Assembly (NCBI RefSeq): GCF_004210375.1
Contig: NC_134830.1
Coordinates: 2,728,001-2,792,000 of the forward strand
From: Tachypleus tridentatus
Lineage: Eukaryota; Arthropoda; Merostomata; Xiphosura; Limulidae
Direction: 5' to 3'
Length of the DNA: 64,000 nucleotides
In this document: positions 46,827-57,555 of the stretch, piece by piece
How positions within the stretch are numbered: position 1 is the first letter of the stretch
Layout: the number at the start of each line of letters is the position of its first letter
The notes under the pieces: model-generated
Told to the model about the DNA's origin: nothing
The model's input: only the letters and a program-made list of their open reading frames with translations
Databases searched by the model: none
Program-made: the position numbers and the translations under genes

Positions 46827-47444
46827 GTTTAAAGTGTGGTACTTGCATGAAGTGAACACTTCCACTTGATTACTGCCACAGGGTGTTTTAAGTGTGGAAC
46901 TTGCATGAAGTGAACACTTCCACTTGATTACTGCCACAGGGTGTTTTAAGTGTGGTACTTGCATGAAGTGAACACTTCCACTTGATTACTGCCACAGGGT
47001 GTTTTAAGTGTGGTACTTGCATGAAGTGAACACTTCCACTTGATTACTGCCACAGGGTGTTTTAAGTGTGGTACTTGCATGAAGTGAACACTTCCACTTG
47101 ATTACTGCCACAGGGTGTTTTAAGTGTGGTACTTGCATGAAGTGAACACTTCCACTTGATTACTGCCACAGGGTGTTTTAAGTGTCGTACTTGCATGAAG
47201 TGAACACTTCCACTTGATTACTGCCACAGGGTGTTTTAAGTGTGGTACTTGCATGAAGTGAACACTTCCACTTGATTACTGCCACAGGGTGTTTTAAGTG
47301 TGGTACTTGCATGAAGTGAACACTTCCACTTGATTACTGCCACAGGGTGTTTTAAGTGTGGTACTTGCATGAAGTGAACACTTCCACTTGATTACTGCCA
47401 CAGGGTGTTTTAAGTGTGGAACTTACATGAAGTGAACACTTCCA
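46827..47444. repeat. 58-bp minisatellite, 10-11 copies
   Basis: Unit blocks are GTGGTACTTGCATGAAGTG, AACACTTCCACTTGATTAC and TGCCACAGGGTGTTTTAAGT. Copies are nearly identical. Each contains a near-palindrome GAAGTG-AA-CACTTC. Confidence 0.97.
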
Positions 47445-47508
47445 CAATTCTATGATAAGAAACACATTTCAAACCTCCACCCCTCTAGTTGAATGACAAA
47501 GAAAAACA

Positions 47509-47680
47509 ATCTTAAATACTGAAGACAAAAACAAGTAGAACTTAAATACTGAAGACAAAAACAAGTAAAACTTGGTGACTTGAATAGAAAAACAAGTAAA
47601 ACTTAAATACTGAAGACAAAAACAAGTAAAACTTAAATACTGAATAGAAAAACAAGTAAAACTCGGTGACTTGAATACAA
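47509..47680. repeat. about 30-bp irregular tandem repeat
   Basis: Units ACTTAAATACTGAAGACAAA plus AACAAGTA(A/G)A alternate with a GGTGACTTGAATAGAAA version, 5-6 copies. Confidence 0.85.
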
Positions 47681-47802
47681 AACTTCAATCCCAAATATCC
47701 GACCTGTTGCCAGCGAATGGTTTCAGTTTTGATTTTTTAATTTCATCATGTGTATAACCGAACTTAAAGTAAACTCTTTATTTACAACTGTTAGAGTGTC
47801 AC

Positions 47803-48256
47803 CTGATATGTTTCCGGTTGATGTTACAACCATCAAACAGTGGTTGACAGGATATCAGCCAGTATATTCCCAGTTGGTGTTACAACCACCAGACAGTGGT
47901 TGACAGGATATCAACCAGTGTATTCTCAGTTGGTGTTACAACAACCAGACAGTGGCTGACAGGATATCAACCAGTGTATTCTCAGTTGGTGTTACAACAA
48001 CCAGACAGTGGCTGACAGGATACCAACCAGTGTCTTCCCAGTTGGTGTTACAACAACCAGACAGTGGTTGACAGGATATCAACCAGTGTATTCCCAGTTG
48101 GTGTTACAACGACCAGACAGTGGTTGACAAGATATAAACCTGTGTATTCCCAGTTGGTGTTACAACGACCAGACAGTGGTTGACAGGATATCAACCAGTG
48201 TATTCCCAGTTGGTGTTACAACAACCAGACAGTGGTTGACAGGATATTAACTGGAT
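47803..48256. repeat. 56-bp minisatellite, 8 copies
   Basis: Unit blocks are TATTCCCAGTTGGTGTTAC, AACAACCAGACAGTGG and TTGACAGGATATCAACCAGTG. The first unit is more diverged (TTTCCGGTTGATG). Confidence 0.96.
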
Positions 48257-48269
48257 ATAACTGATTCAG

Positions 48270-48410
48270 TTATCGCTGAAATTTGATTTGCTTAATATTC
48301 AAATAAACATTAACAGTTAGATTATTCAAAATCCACTGTGAGTCATGTATCCAAATCGACTCCGAAATCCTTAAGGCCTTATTACATAAATTATCTATTG
48401 GATGGAAGGC
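48270..48410 (-). other. exon-like open segment, unrecognised
   Basis: A minus-strand frame reads SENAFHPIDNLCNKALRISE then SIWIHDSQWILNNLTVNV. It extends into the first 106-bp repeat, where a pyrimidine-rich GTTTCTTCCCCTTGTCTCC precedes an AG, like a 3' splice site. I do not recognise the protein and see no strong donor. It may be chance. Confidence 0.2.
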
Positions 48411-48728
48411 GTTTTCAGAAAGTGACGTCACTACATCTATCACAGCTTCACTTCTTGGAGACAAGGGGAAGAAACACGTAAAAAAACAATATTCATGTGG
48501 AACAGATATTAAAGACGTTTTCAGAAAGTGACGTCACTACATCTATCACAGCTTCACTTCTTGGAGACAAGGGGAAGAAACACGTAAAAAAACAATATTC
48601 ATGTGGAACAGATATTAAAGACGTTTTCAGAAAGTGACGTCACTACATCTATCACAGCTTCACTTCTTGGAGACAAGGGGAAGAAACACGTAAAAAACAA
48701 TATTCATGTGGAACAGATATTAAAAATC
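48411..48728. repeat. 106-bp tandem repeat, 3 copies
   Basis: GTTTTCAGAAAGTGACGTCA recurs at 48411, 48517 and 48623. Copies are almost identical. Each has the perfect 12-bp palindrome AGTGACGTCACT, containing a full cAMP-response-element-type TGACGTCA. Confidence 0.96.
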
Positions 48729-49267
48729 AGAACTTGTTTCGAATTCTAGTTCTATATTTGTAACGACAAATCTCTTACACTTGTGATGCTTTTATCATAC
48801 AACATGCTATTGATGTAAATGTACTTTGTACAGAACAAAATACAGAACAATTATGTATTAACACTTGAAGAATCGTGTGGTCACACTTCATAATATAAGT
48901 GAACACACCCACAACTTAACCAATTTCAGAATGTACTGTTCCAAGCTATTAGAAACGAAAGGTTCCGTGTTAATAATTTTCAGTTACTGAGCACCAGTTT
49001 CCCCCCCTATCTAATGTACTACGTGTAGTACTCACTTTCTAGTACGTGAAATACTCACTTTGTAGTCGATATAAACTGGAATTTTTAAACCTTCATTTTT
49101 TTCTGTGTGATTACTTTATGTCGAAGCTCAGATATTTATTATCAGCAGATAATCCATTTTAGTTTAAGCGTACATTTGACAACTTAGAAACCACCCACGT
49201 AAATAAAACTTTACAAAACTAGATTGGAAGTTTTAATAAATAAACGTAGATAGAAAAGAAAATGTAT
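48729..49267. other. unique AT-rich spacer
   Basis: A short direct duplication around ACTCACTTT(C/G)TAGT lies near 49,030-49,060. Nothing coding. Confidence 0.5.
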
Positions 49268-49588
49268 TTAAGATATTAGCAGGCAACGGATCCCTACCTC
49301 ATGTCCTGTTGACTCCTCTCCTGGACCAACTGAGTCATCTATCGGTCTCAGTGACTCCTCTCCTGGATTGGTCGACTCATCTTCCGGTCTTAGTGATTCA
49401 TCTCTTGGACTGTTTGAGCCATCTATTGGACCGGCTGTGTCATCTATGGGCCTCAATGACTCATCTTTTGGATTATATGAGTCATCTATTGGTGTAGATG
49501 ACTCATCTCTTGGACCATGTTCACTATTGTAGCACCAACATATCACATGCCACCAGGACATTATGAATGTATATCTTCCATTGAACAA
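49268..49588 (-). CDS. possible exon: acidic Pro/Ser heptad-repeat ORF (or 21-bp minisatellite)
   Basis: 106-codon frame. Residues about 24-95 are ten seven-residue units of the form x-P-x-(D/E)-(D/E)-S-x, for example NPKDESL, RPIDDTA, RPEDEST and NPGEESL, encoded by ten 21-bp units. The nucleotide units are much more diverged than in other arrays of the window, while Pro, the acidic pair and Ser persist. That hints at selection on protein sequence but could also be age. The frame leaves the repeat at GGACATGAG then GTAGGG, a plausible splice donor, and enters it after ACAATAG, a weak acceptor. No signal peptide or known domain seen. It could be an exon of an unseen host gene or only a minisatellite. 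Confidence 0.25.
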   Translation of the reverse strand: MFNGRYTFIMSWWHVICWCYNSEHGPRDESSTPIDDSYNPKDESLRPIDDTAGPIDGSNSPRDESLRPEDESTNPGEESLRPIDDSVGPGEESTGHEVGIRCLLIS

Positions 49589-50689
49589 ACTTTCTATTGA
49601 CCTTCAGATTTGTTTAACGACACAAGAGTACAATACACAGAACCTGCGGGTCTTATATTCAGACCATTGAAAGATACCTCTGGGGAACCTGGGTTTCGAT
49701 GAAATATTTTAACAGGAGTCATTATTTGTCGTGCACATGACGCGGATCCTATCGCTGTCAGTTGTCACCCCACGTGCATCACGAAAGAAACAGTACTTCG
49801 ACACGGCAGAAGCCGTACATACGTACCTAGTCGGTCGTTCTACAGAGCCGTCTGGTGTTCAACCCAGGAAGTTCATATACATTGTGTTTTCTCGACCGTG
49901 TCAGTAATGTGAATAACTGACAAGGGTGACTGATAGAGAGAATCATTTTTGTTACACTTCAACCGATTTCTTCACAAACATAATACCACACTGACGTCAC
50001 GCGACCCGTAATACTTACTTCTTCACCAATAGAACCTTCCGTTCATTTGGTGAAGGATTACATTTAGTCCTAGTAAATTAACTACCTACTGTTACTAGTT
50101 ATATTCCGCCATGTTTTAATTTTGTAAAGCCCAAAGTCGACTGAACAATCCTTGGACAATACGCATGTAATAACTCATATTTTCCTCACATTCTATCGCA
50201 ATCAAAACAACAAGCGATCTTAAAACCCACTTTTAGCTGGAACTGTAAATTTATTAAATATATCGTAAAATAACTAATGAACCCAGCGACTTGCCAAGTA
50301 GTCAAACACACACTCGACACGGAGCATATGTTAAAATTCTGAACACAATTGTTTTTTGTATGTTTGAGTAGAACAATTATGTTCAAGGACATAAAGAACG
50401 TCAGACGCGTGACTTGCTAACAGTGTGAGTTTCAAGACATATCTAGACCACGAGCTGCAGCGAGAAAACATTCCTCTCTATATATGTCTTAAATAACAAA
50501 ACACTTACTAACTTTTGATGGCTATGCCTCGAAAACCAACACTTAAACACTTTACAAATACACCAGACAGGAGTAACAAAGGATTCCTACTTCACAAACG
50601 TACAAACTTTCTTCATTAGTAGGCTTAAGATAAACCAAAGCTGAAGTGACCTGTGTTGATTTCACTTCACAAATATTACCATACTACAG
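49589..50689. other. unique DNA, locally CpG-rich
   Basis: 49,690-49,960 has more CpG than its surroundings (CCCCACGTGCATCACG, ACACGGCAGAAGCCGTAC). No promoter element can be assigned. No coding evidence. Confidence 0.4.
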
Positions 50690-51265
50690 ACCGTGTTATC
50701 ACAATACTTTATACAACTACTGTTTACTTCAGACGGTGTTTGAGAGTTCTTTATTAGAGATATTATTTACTACAGACGGTGTTATGACAGTACTTTATAA
50801 AGATAATATTTACTACAAACGGTGTTATGACAGTACTTTATACAGATATTATTTACTACATACAGTACTTTATACAGATATTATTTACTACAGACAGTAC
50901 TTTATATAGATATTATTTACTACAGACAGTATTTTACTACAGATATTATTTACTACAGACAGTATTTTACTACAGATATTATATACTACAGACAGTACTT
51001 TATACAGATATTATTTACTACAGACAGTACTTTATACAGATATTACTTTCTACAGACGTACTTCGCTACAGACATTATTTACTACAAACGATGTTATCAG
51101 TCGGAGTTCTCACAATTTCTTATAAAGATATTATTTATTAAAGACGGTGTTATGACAGTAATGTATACACACAATATTTTTCACAGACGGTGTTATAACA
51201 ATATTTTATAGAGATACTATTTACTACACATAGTATTTTACTACAGATGTTATTTACTCTAGACA
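50690..51265. repeat. irregular 28-43-bp tandem repeats
   Basis: Variants of TTTACTACAGACAGTACTTT plus ATACAGATATTA, with a longer form carrying GACGGTGTTATGACAGTAC. About 15 units, diverged, with length changes. Open frames of 87-104 aa over it are low-complexity artefacts. Confidence 0.85.
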
Positions 51266-51355
51266 GAACTTTAATTCTAACTAGAAAAATTAGAAAAACT
51301 CTAATGAAAAACTGTCATAATGTGTAAGCTATTTATATTTGTTCCTAACGTGTGG

Positions 51356-51644
51356 CCGGTCCGGCATGGCCAAGTGTGTTAAGGCGTTCGACTCGTAATC
51401 CGATGGTCGCGGGTTCGAATCCAGGTCGCACCAAACATGCTCCCCCTTTCAGCCGTGAGGGCGTTATAATGTGACGGTCAATCCAACTATTCGTTGGTAA
51501 AAAGAGTAGCCCAAGAGTTGGCGGTGGGCGATGATGACTAGCTGCCTTCCCTCTAGTCTCACACTGTTAAATTATGGACGGCTAGCACAAATAGCCCTCG
51601 AGTAGCTTTGTGCGAAATTCAAAATAAACAAACAAAACAAATCT
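51356..51644 (+). mobile_element. tRNA-SINE family 1, full length with perfect TSD
   Basis: CCGGCATGGCCAAGTGTG (A box), GACTCGTAATCCGATGG, B-box GGGTTCGAATCC, full body and tail GTAGCTTTGTGCGAAATTC plus an A-rich end. TSD TAACGTGTGG at 51346-51355 and 51645-51654. Confidence 0.97.
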
Positions 51645-51654
51645 TAACGTGTGG

Positions 51655-52551
51655 AATCGTTAGTTATGTTTGTATAACAATGGACTCTGTTTGTGTTTAT
51701 AATATTCATATATATACAAGTTCAAATCTTATTTCTTTACAAAAGAAACCTTTATTTTGTTTAACAGTTTTGAAAAATCTAGAAATGGGATTGTTTAAAG
51801 TAACTGTATATCATTGTATCTGTAACAAAGAAATATGATCCAACTATGATGGAGGATTATATGATACTGTGGGTCTATTAGGTATGTCAGTCTTGAGATT
51901 GTCTACAAAATGTATTCATTCTCACTGAAGGGACATAGCAAACATGAATACGAAATATCTTTGAACAAATATAAAGGGATAAAAAAACAGATAAAATTAT
52001 AGCCTAACTAAAAGGTACGTCATAAACTGTTTTAAATTAATTATTCGTGTATAATTTCAAAACTTTATTTACCCTGCAATTTATTTAATGAGAACAGAAC
52101 AACATAAGTATGTCTCTTTACATATTCTATTTGTTTAAACAGTGAAATTTATAACATTAAAATCCGCGATTTTTTTCTTAGTGCAAAGTCAAAAATGATG
52201 TTCCGAATTAAAGGTTGAGCTACAAAGTTTGTCACTTGCGATGCACATGATGCTCATGAAAGATAGTTTATCTTGCGCTGTTGTTGTGCATACTTCATTC
52301 TTTACGAGTTTCAGTTACATAAATGACCTTTCTCTTGAGCAGTTCCCTCGAAGTGAATTTCTCTACAAGATCAAGAGAGCCTCCCTTCCAGGGAAGGTTT
52401 CTGCATGTACAGTTTATCTCCTCGGGGATCTACATATCCACTCACGTGTTTGGTGTGAAGAAGAATAGAAGTTCCTAGTGGTTAGAGGTGATGGGTAATG
52501 TGTTACGTCACTTTGGCCTTCAATTTCTACAGATAACTGGTTACCCCAGGG
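51655..52551. other. AT-rich spacer with one unrecognised ORF
   Basis: The plus-strand 79-aa frame at 52229-52468 (YINDLSLEQFPRSEFLYKIK) and the opposite strand show no known motif. It lies just before LINE copy 2 and could be 5' flank or an unrecognised exon. Confidence 0.4.
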
Positions 52552-52700
52552 TCAATCGGCTTGACGTCCTCAAGTGGTGTTGTGGGAATTGTGTCTGATG
52601 CTGGTGCTTTGGATATAATGTCCATGAAATCCTAACATAGCTGCATTGTCCTTGTTGGTCATTGTAGTAGGATCCTCCAAAGACTCCATGGTGGGTAGGT
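52552..52700 (+). promoter_or_regulatory. LINE copy 2: single diverged 5'-UTR monomer
   Basis: Blocks GGTGTTGTGGGAATTGTGTC, TGATGCTGGTGCTTTGGATA, CATTGTAGTAGGATCC and GACTCCATGGTGGGTAGGTC align in order with the minus-strand monomers at 35.5-36.3 kb. It ends about 30 bp before the ORF1 ATG at 52730. Confidence 0.75.
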
Positions 52701-52729
52701 CAGTGTACATTGAATATTCTCTGTTTGTT

Positions 52730-53480
52730 ATGGATACTAATATTCCTGAAAAAGGAAAAAAAATGTAAAAAATTAATTGATAAACGACCTTTTCTACAGG
52801 CGTCACCTAAAACTATACTTCACCTATCTGACAACTATTCAGCACAAATGTCTCCCGTTTTTCATTCCATCAGGAAATTACGATCTGGAGATACCTTGGC
52901 ATAAATATCTATATCACACACTTAGGTTACTCCCCATGTTAGTTTGGATTATTCATGAGGAGTTATCATTGAAAAAGATTTAAAGACGATCTCCGAGTCG
53001 CAGATCTTCACTGGTTTCTACAGTTAATGTACTGCAATCCAAATATAGAATACTGCAGCCAATCAGTGTTCTTATTCTGACACTTACCTAGCCACTTCTA
53101 TCTATTTCTGTTAAGGTTGGTTATCTTAACTGAACATGGAATATTATAGCCAATCAATGTTTTTATTATGACACTTACCTAGCAACTTCTACCTATCTCT
53201 GTCAAGGATGGTTATCTTTACTGTAAGGTACAAATCTCTATTTCTAATCCTCTCAGGTGTTTCCAGGGTCAGCAGTTTGGACACTTTAAGGCGATTTTTG
53301 TTACAGTTCTTTACCACGTGCTTATTGTACTGGCAAAGGTCACGACGTCTACGAGTGTCAGTTGCGGTGGTTTCCACCCCATTTTTACTATATAAAAAAC
53401 GTAATGGTTGCAAGAAAAGGGTTCTCTACCTATTTCTCTGTCTATATAACAGTGACAACTTTGATAAAGTGAAACTCTCG
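52730..53480 (+). pseudogene. LINE copy 2: ORF1 remnant with internal duplication
   Basis: ATG at 52730 (MDTNIPEKGKK). A one-base shift then gives PFLQASPKTILHLSDNYSAQ, MSPVFHSI, and later EKDLKTISESQIFTGFYS (about 52,975-53,030), matching ORF1 of copy 1. A 91-bp direct duplication starting GCCAATCA at 53058 and 53149 covers the segment PISVLILTLT..PLLSISVK, corresponding to PTNVIISIFTSPHPPAIIK of copy 1. SNPLRCFQGQQFGHF (about 53,255) is a decayed zinc knuckle. Many stops. Confidence 0.75.
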
Positions 53481-53489
53481 AGGTTTTCA

Positions 53490-54048
53490 TTCTAATATTT
53501 ATGACATTAATGCTTTGATAGAATCCTACATTTCCCAGTGTTTCTTGCAGGAAACATTCCTCAGACCTCTCAATGCTGTCACCTTTTGGTAGTTTTTTAT
53601 ACCTGAACGAAAGGTTGTGTGATGGACGAATTCAGGGAGTTGTGGCATTAGTAGTTGACCAGTATTTACCCACAATGTCTATGTCATTCAGTATGCTCCT
53701 GGAGGTTGTGGCCATCTCTGTAGAATGTACCATCGCCATATTTTCTCTTTACCTGTCACCAGGAGAGATTTACGATTAATCAGACCTTGACAATTTTATT
53801 CACCAGTTGCTGTCTTCCTTCTGTATTTAATCCTCGGTGGTGCTGATCGTAATGGGAAGAGTCCTTCTTCTGAAAAAATGCTCTCAGGTCCCAACCTTTT
53901 TCTCTACAATACCGTTTCATTTACCCATTTTACGCCCCTAGTCAGTTTTTACTGTTATTGGTCTATCTGCGTGTTTATCTTTGCTATTTTCTGTTTTCTC
54001 GAAGGATTCACACTGACCAATAGTGCAGTTATAATCTTGTGTGAAACT
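53490..54048 (+). pseudogene. LINE copy 2: APE endonuclease remnant
   Basis: ALIESYISQCFLQETFLRPL (about 53,510-53,570) holds the LQET block. Then come RIQGVVALVVDQYLPTMSM, VECTIAIFSLYLSPGEIYD and, from 53878, LSGPNLFLYNTVSFTHFTPL with a C-terminal TNSAVIIL where SDHFPIIL is usual. Key catalytic His and Asp of the SDH block are lost. Frameshifts and stops are present. Confidence 0.78.
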
Positions 54049-54640
54049 ATATATATGTAAAAACGGCTGGTTTGTGTGAAACTATATGTATGTAAAAACG
54101 GCTGGTTTGTGTGAAACTATACGTATGTAAAAACGGCTGGTTTGTGTGAAACTATATGTATGTAAAAACAGCTGGTTTGTGTAAAACTATATATATGTAT
54201 AAACGGCTGGTTTGTGTGAAACTATATGTATGTAAAAACGGCTGGTTTGTGTGAAACTATATGTATGTAAAACAGCTGGTTTGTGTGAAACTATATGTAT
54301 GTAAAAACAACTGGTTTGTGTGAAACTATATATATATGTAAAAACAGCTGGTTTGTGTGAAACTATATATATGTAAAAACAGCTGGTTTGTGTGAAACTA
54401 TATATATGTAAAAACGGCTGGTTTGTGTGAAACTATATATATGTAAAAACAGCTGGTTTGTGTGAAACTATATATATGTAAAAACAGCTGGTTTGTGTGA
54501 TACTATATGTATGTAAAACAGCTGGTTTGTGTGAAACTATATATATGTAAAAACAGCTGGTTTGTGTGAAACTATATGTATGTAAAAACAGCTGGTTTGT
54601 GTGAAACTATATGTATGTAAAAACAGCTGGTTTGGGTTGA
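54039..54640. repeat. 35-bp minisatellite, about 17 copies
   Basis: Unit TGTGTGAAACTATATGTATG plus TAAAAACGGCTGGTT. GTGTGAAAC occurs at 54039, 54074, 54109 and onward. The unit joins LINE flank (GTGTGAAAC) to the 5' end of the inserted repeat (GTAAAACGGCTGG). Confidence 0.95.
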
Positions 54641-54726
54641 GAAAATGTTTCATGTGGAGGAGCGAACACCGTTTCGACCTTCTTTCTCTACAAGTGGGTT
54701 TTCTCGTCATCACTGATTATTATTTC
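54049..54726 (+). mobile_element. insertion in LINE copy 2 with 15-bp TSD
   Basis: Copy of the dispersed repeat seen at 17.26 kb (CTGGTTTGGGTTGAGAAAA, GAGCGAACACCGTTTCGACC, TCATCACTGATTATTATTTC), preceded by a 35-bp array. Flanking near-duplicates are ATCTTGTGTGAAACT (54034-54048) and ATCTTGTGGGAAACT (54727-54741). The LINE reading resumes right after. The class of the inserted element is unknown. Confidence 0.7.
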
Positions 54727-54741
54727 ATCTTGTGGGAAACT

Positions 54742-55790
54742 GGCTGGGATCGACTCCACCTACCCCATGTGACACAGTGGAAGTTGGACCTGGCCAAGCT
54801 TTTCTCTTTCACTGCTCTCTCAGGATTTGACCTTGCTGTCCTTAGTTTCCCATATATTAATGACTGCGTGGAGGCAGTAAGCTATTTGGCCTAACTCAAA
54901 ACCTTGACTACTTTCCTATGGTATTCTCATCCACATATCTTGTAGATTGTCAAACAGGAAGTTCATTGAGTGACAGCTTCAAACTGCTCTCACTCGCTGG
55001 TTAGAGTGAACAATGGTAAACATCTTACCTTCCTTTAAAACTGTTTGCATCTATTTTTCTTGCCAATGTGGTTTACATTTTGATCCTGTGTTTCATCTCA
55101 GTGGGATTTTTTCATGGTTCCTGAGACCAAGTTTTAGAGCTTCTGTTTGACCACAAGCTGACTTTTACATAAGCATTGAACATTATCTATGTCCTTTCTT
55201 CCACTTCTTGGAGAGTAGATCAATGCTGAAGATCTATCATGCCTTCATACTTTACAAGCTGGAATATGGTTCTACCAGGACCAATACCTTCAACAGTTTG
55301 GACACTAAACATCACCTGAAGCTTCAGCTCTGTACACCAACACCCATGAATCTTCTTTTCACCTCAGATATTTGAAACTTTCCTTGTTCATGCTACTATG
55401 TTTTAATTCTTACCATGACATCTCACCTTGAGTTGTGTTACCTTTCTCAGAGGGTTGTGCTCTTTTGAAATAGACGATCTGCCATTCCTCCTTTCGGCTT
55501 TTGTATCTAGGCACAGCAGTTTAAATTTGATCTATCATTGAATGATGTTGCTTAGTCCGAGTATCAGCCCATACCACCATGGCTTATTACCATCCCAACC
55601 TCTGACCTTTGTTCAAGTCATCTGAAAAATGTGAATACTTCTAATTGGAGGTATCCCTTCTTTATTGAATGTTTTTATGTTGGACTGACACCCTAATGTG
55701 TGGCTTTGTGACACTCAAGTCACAGTTACTCATTTCTTGTCATCATTACAACTGTGGCAGCACTATTTTCGACATGTTTTTTAATCCCCT
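54742..55790 (+). pseudogene. LINE copy 2: ORF2 linker, RT thumb and RNase H remnants
   Basis: DRLHLPHVTQWKLDLAKL and PYINDCVEAVSYLA (to 54894) are the region before RT. The next readable piece, ISCRLSNRKFIE.QLQTALTR (about 54,930-54,990), lies just after the YxDD site, so fingers and palm are absent. Further on are KTVCIYFSCQCGLHFDPVFH, SMLKIYHAFILYKLEYGST (about 55,222-55,275), NSLDTKHHLKLQLCTPTP, and decayed matches to copy 1 up to about 55,790, where the RNase H YTDGS block is reduced to YVGLTP. Confidence 0.75.
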
Positions 55791-56008
55791 TAGGGTTTAC
55801 CTTGAATAGTGTCATTAGTGATGTCCAGTTTGTTTGTGTTTTTACATTTCTTGCAGGCCATAGTTCTTTATCATTCTATTTATTTTTTACCTAATTTTTG
55901 GACATTTTAATTTGATTTATATTTACTTTTAATAATATTTCATGATACTGATTGCTTGGCTCAGATAGCCTAGTTTCTCCACGCTAGTAAACTCCATAAC
56001 ACCAAACT

Positions 56009-56377
56009 CTCTTAACTTACTCCTCTTACGGAGAGAGAAGTTTATTAGTTAAGGTAACTTGTAACCAAACAATCGAGTGATTTCCTTATATTTCACTCAA
56101 CTGATCCTTGCATTCTTATTTTTATTGACCGGTCCAAAAGAACCCACCTAACAACAGAAACTGTTACAACAATTCCCAGTTTCATTTGAAGATGACTTTC
56201 GTGGTATCACGAACATTGGTTTCGTTTTGGGGTATTTTCTTTTATATTCACCACGTAATAGAGAATCATAGGTTGAAAACATTAACAAGAACACAGATGC
56301 TATCCGAATAATTTTTAAAAGTTTCTATTCTAGCTTCTTATGTTACGACTGTTGAGCAATTTGCCGAGGGGACAGTG
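56009..56377. other. spacer
   Basis: Nothing recognised between the LINE 3' end and the SINE. Confidence 0.5.
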
Positions 56378-56446
56378 TGTGTGTGTTTTCTTATAGCAAA
56401 GCCACATCGGGCTATCTGCTGAGCCCACCGAGGGGACACGAATCCC
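56378..56446 (-). mobile_element. tRNA-SINE family 2, 3' part
   Basis: The minus strand reads GGTGGGCTCAGCAGATAGCC then CGATGTGGCTTTGCTATAAG, followed by A- and AC-rich sequence. The tRNA head is mostly lost. Confidence 0.75.
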
Positions 56447-57230
56447 AAAAGGACAGAAACATAAGCGAAAGACAACACACCACAGAGTAATGACCTGATA
56501 TATTATGACAAAACAGTCTTAAATTATAAATTTGAACACTTTCCATCAAACATAAAAAAAGATATTTAGAAAGCGTTTTTAAAAAAGTAAAGTGTTTTAA
56601 AACTGCTGGTAATTATCAAACACTGGTGGTGATGACTCATACACCAAATATACTTACATATAACTTTCAAAGTTGACCACGTGACGTTATTTATATTTTG
56701 TCATTTTTCACCACTAAATATAAATCACGTAATTTTAAAATTTGCGCGACAATCAGTGATGACAAATGTGTTTCATAAACTATTTATCTACGATTGTTTT
56801 TAGTTTATATTCAAGAGTTTGTCACTAAAACAAGGTTGATACATGAGTGAAATGTAAAAATTGGTTCATTAAAAAATACCTCGCACATTAGTAAACCAAG
56901 AACCCACTCCATTTAATCTCTCAAATTGTAGTTAATATCTCATACTTAGTAACTCGATAACCCAACTACTTTAATATACATTTTTTTCGCGGACCTCAAA
57001 GGTTTCGATATTTTTTGTTCTGAGAAAAAATACTTGTACATGACTTTGTATTTTTATTCATATACACTTAATTTTACTAAAATACGTTTTATGAATCATA
57101 ATTTCAAAAATACTTCTACAAATTTTGTACATACAGGCTCCGAGAGTCTGTGAAACCCTCAGATTGAGAAATGTTCTAGTCTGTTTCTGTACAAGAAAGA
57201 ACCGTAAAACATTGATTTGGATTTCTAACA
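56447..57230. other. unique AT-rich spacer
   Basis: Nothing recognised. Confidence 0.5.
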
Positions 57231-57555
57231 AAATATTTTCTATAAGTTATAACCTCTAACAATTTACTGTAAATATTTTCTATAAGTTATAACCTCTAAC
57301 AATTTACTGTAAATATTTTCTATAAGTTATAACCTCTAACAATTTACTGTAAATATTTTCTATAAGTTATAATCTCTAACAATTTCCTGTAAATATTTCC
57401 TATAAGTTCTAACGTCTAACAATTTCCTGTAAATATTTTCTATAAGTTATAACCTCTAACAATTTCCTGTAAATATTTTCTATAAGTTATAACGTCTAAC
57501 AATTTCCTGTAAATATGTTCTATAAGTTATAACCTCTAACAATTTCCTGTAAATA

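Larger units (their letters stand above)
52552..56008 (+). mobile_element. jockey/I-like LINE, copy 2 (dead, interrupted)
   Basis: Plus-strand copy of the element at 32.2-36.3 kb. Order: one 5'-UTR monomer (52552-52700), ORF1 (52730-53480), APE endonuclease (53490-54048), an inserted repeat (54049-54726), ORF2 linker and RT remnants (54742-55790), then a 3' UTR ending GCTCAGATAGCCTAG...ACACCAAAC. It is more decayed than copy 1 throughout. The RT palm is missing. Confidence 0.82.

Noticed and set aside
52229-52468. 79-aa frame upstream of LINE copy 2 as a gene
   Set aside because: No recognisable motif, both strands partly open, no splice or start support; kept only as a note in the spacer.
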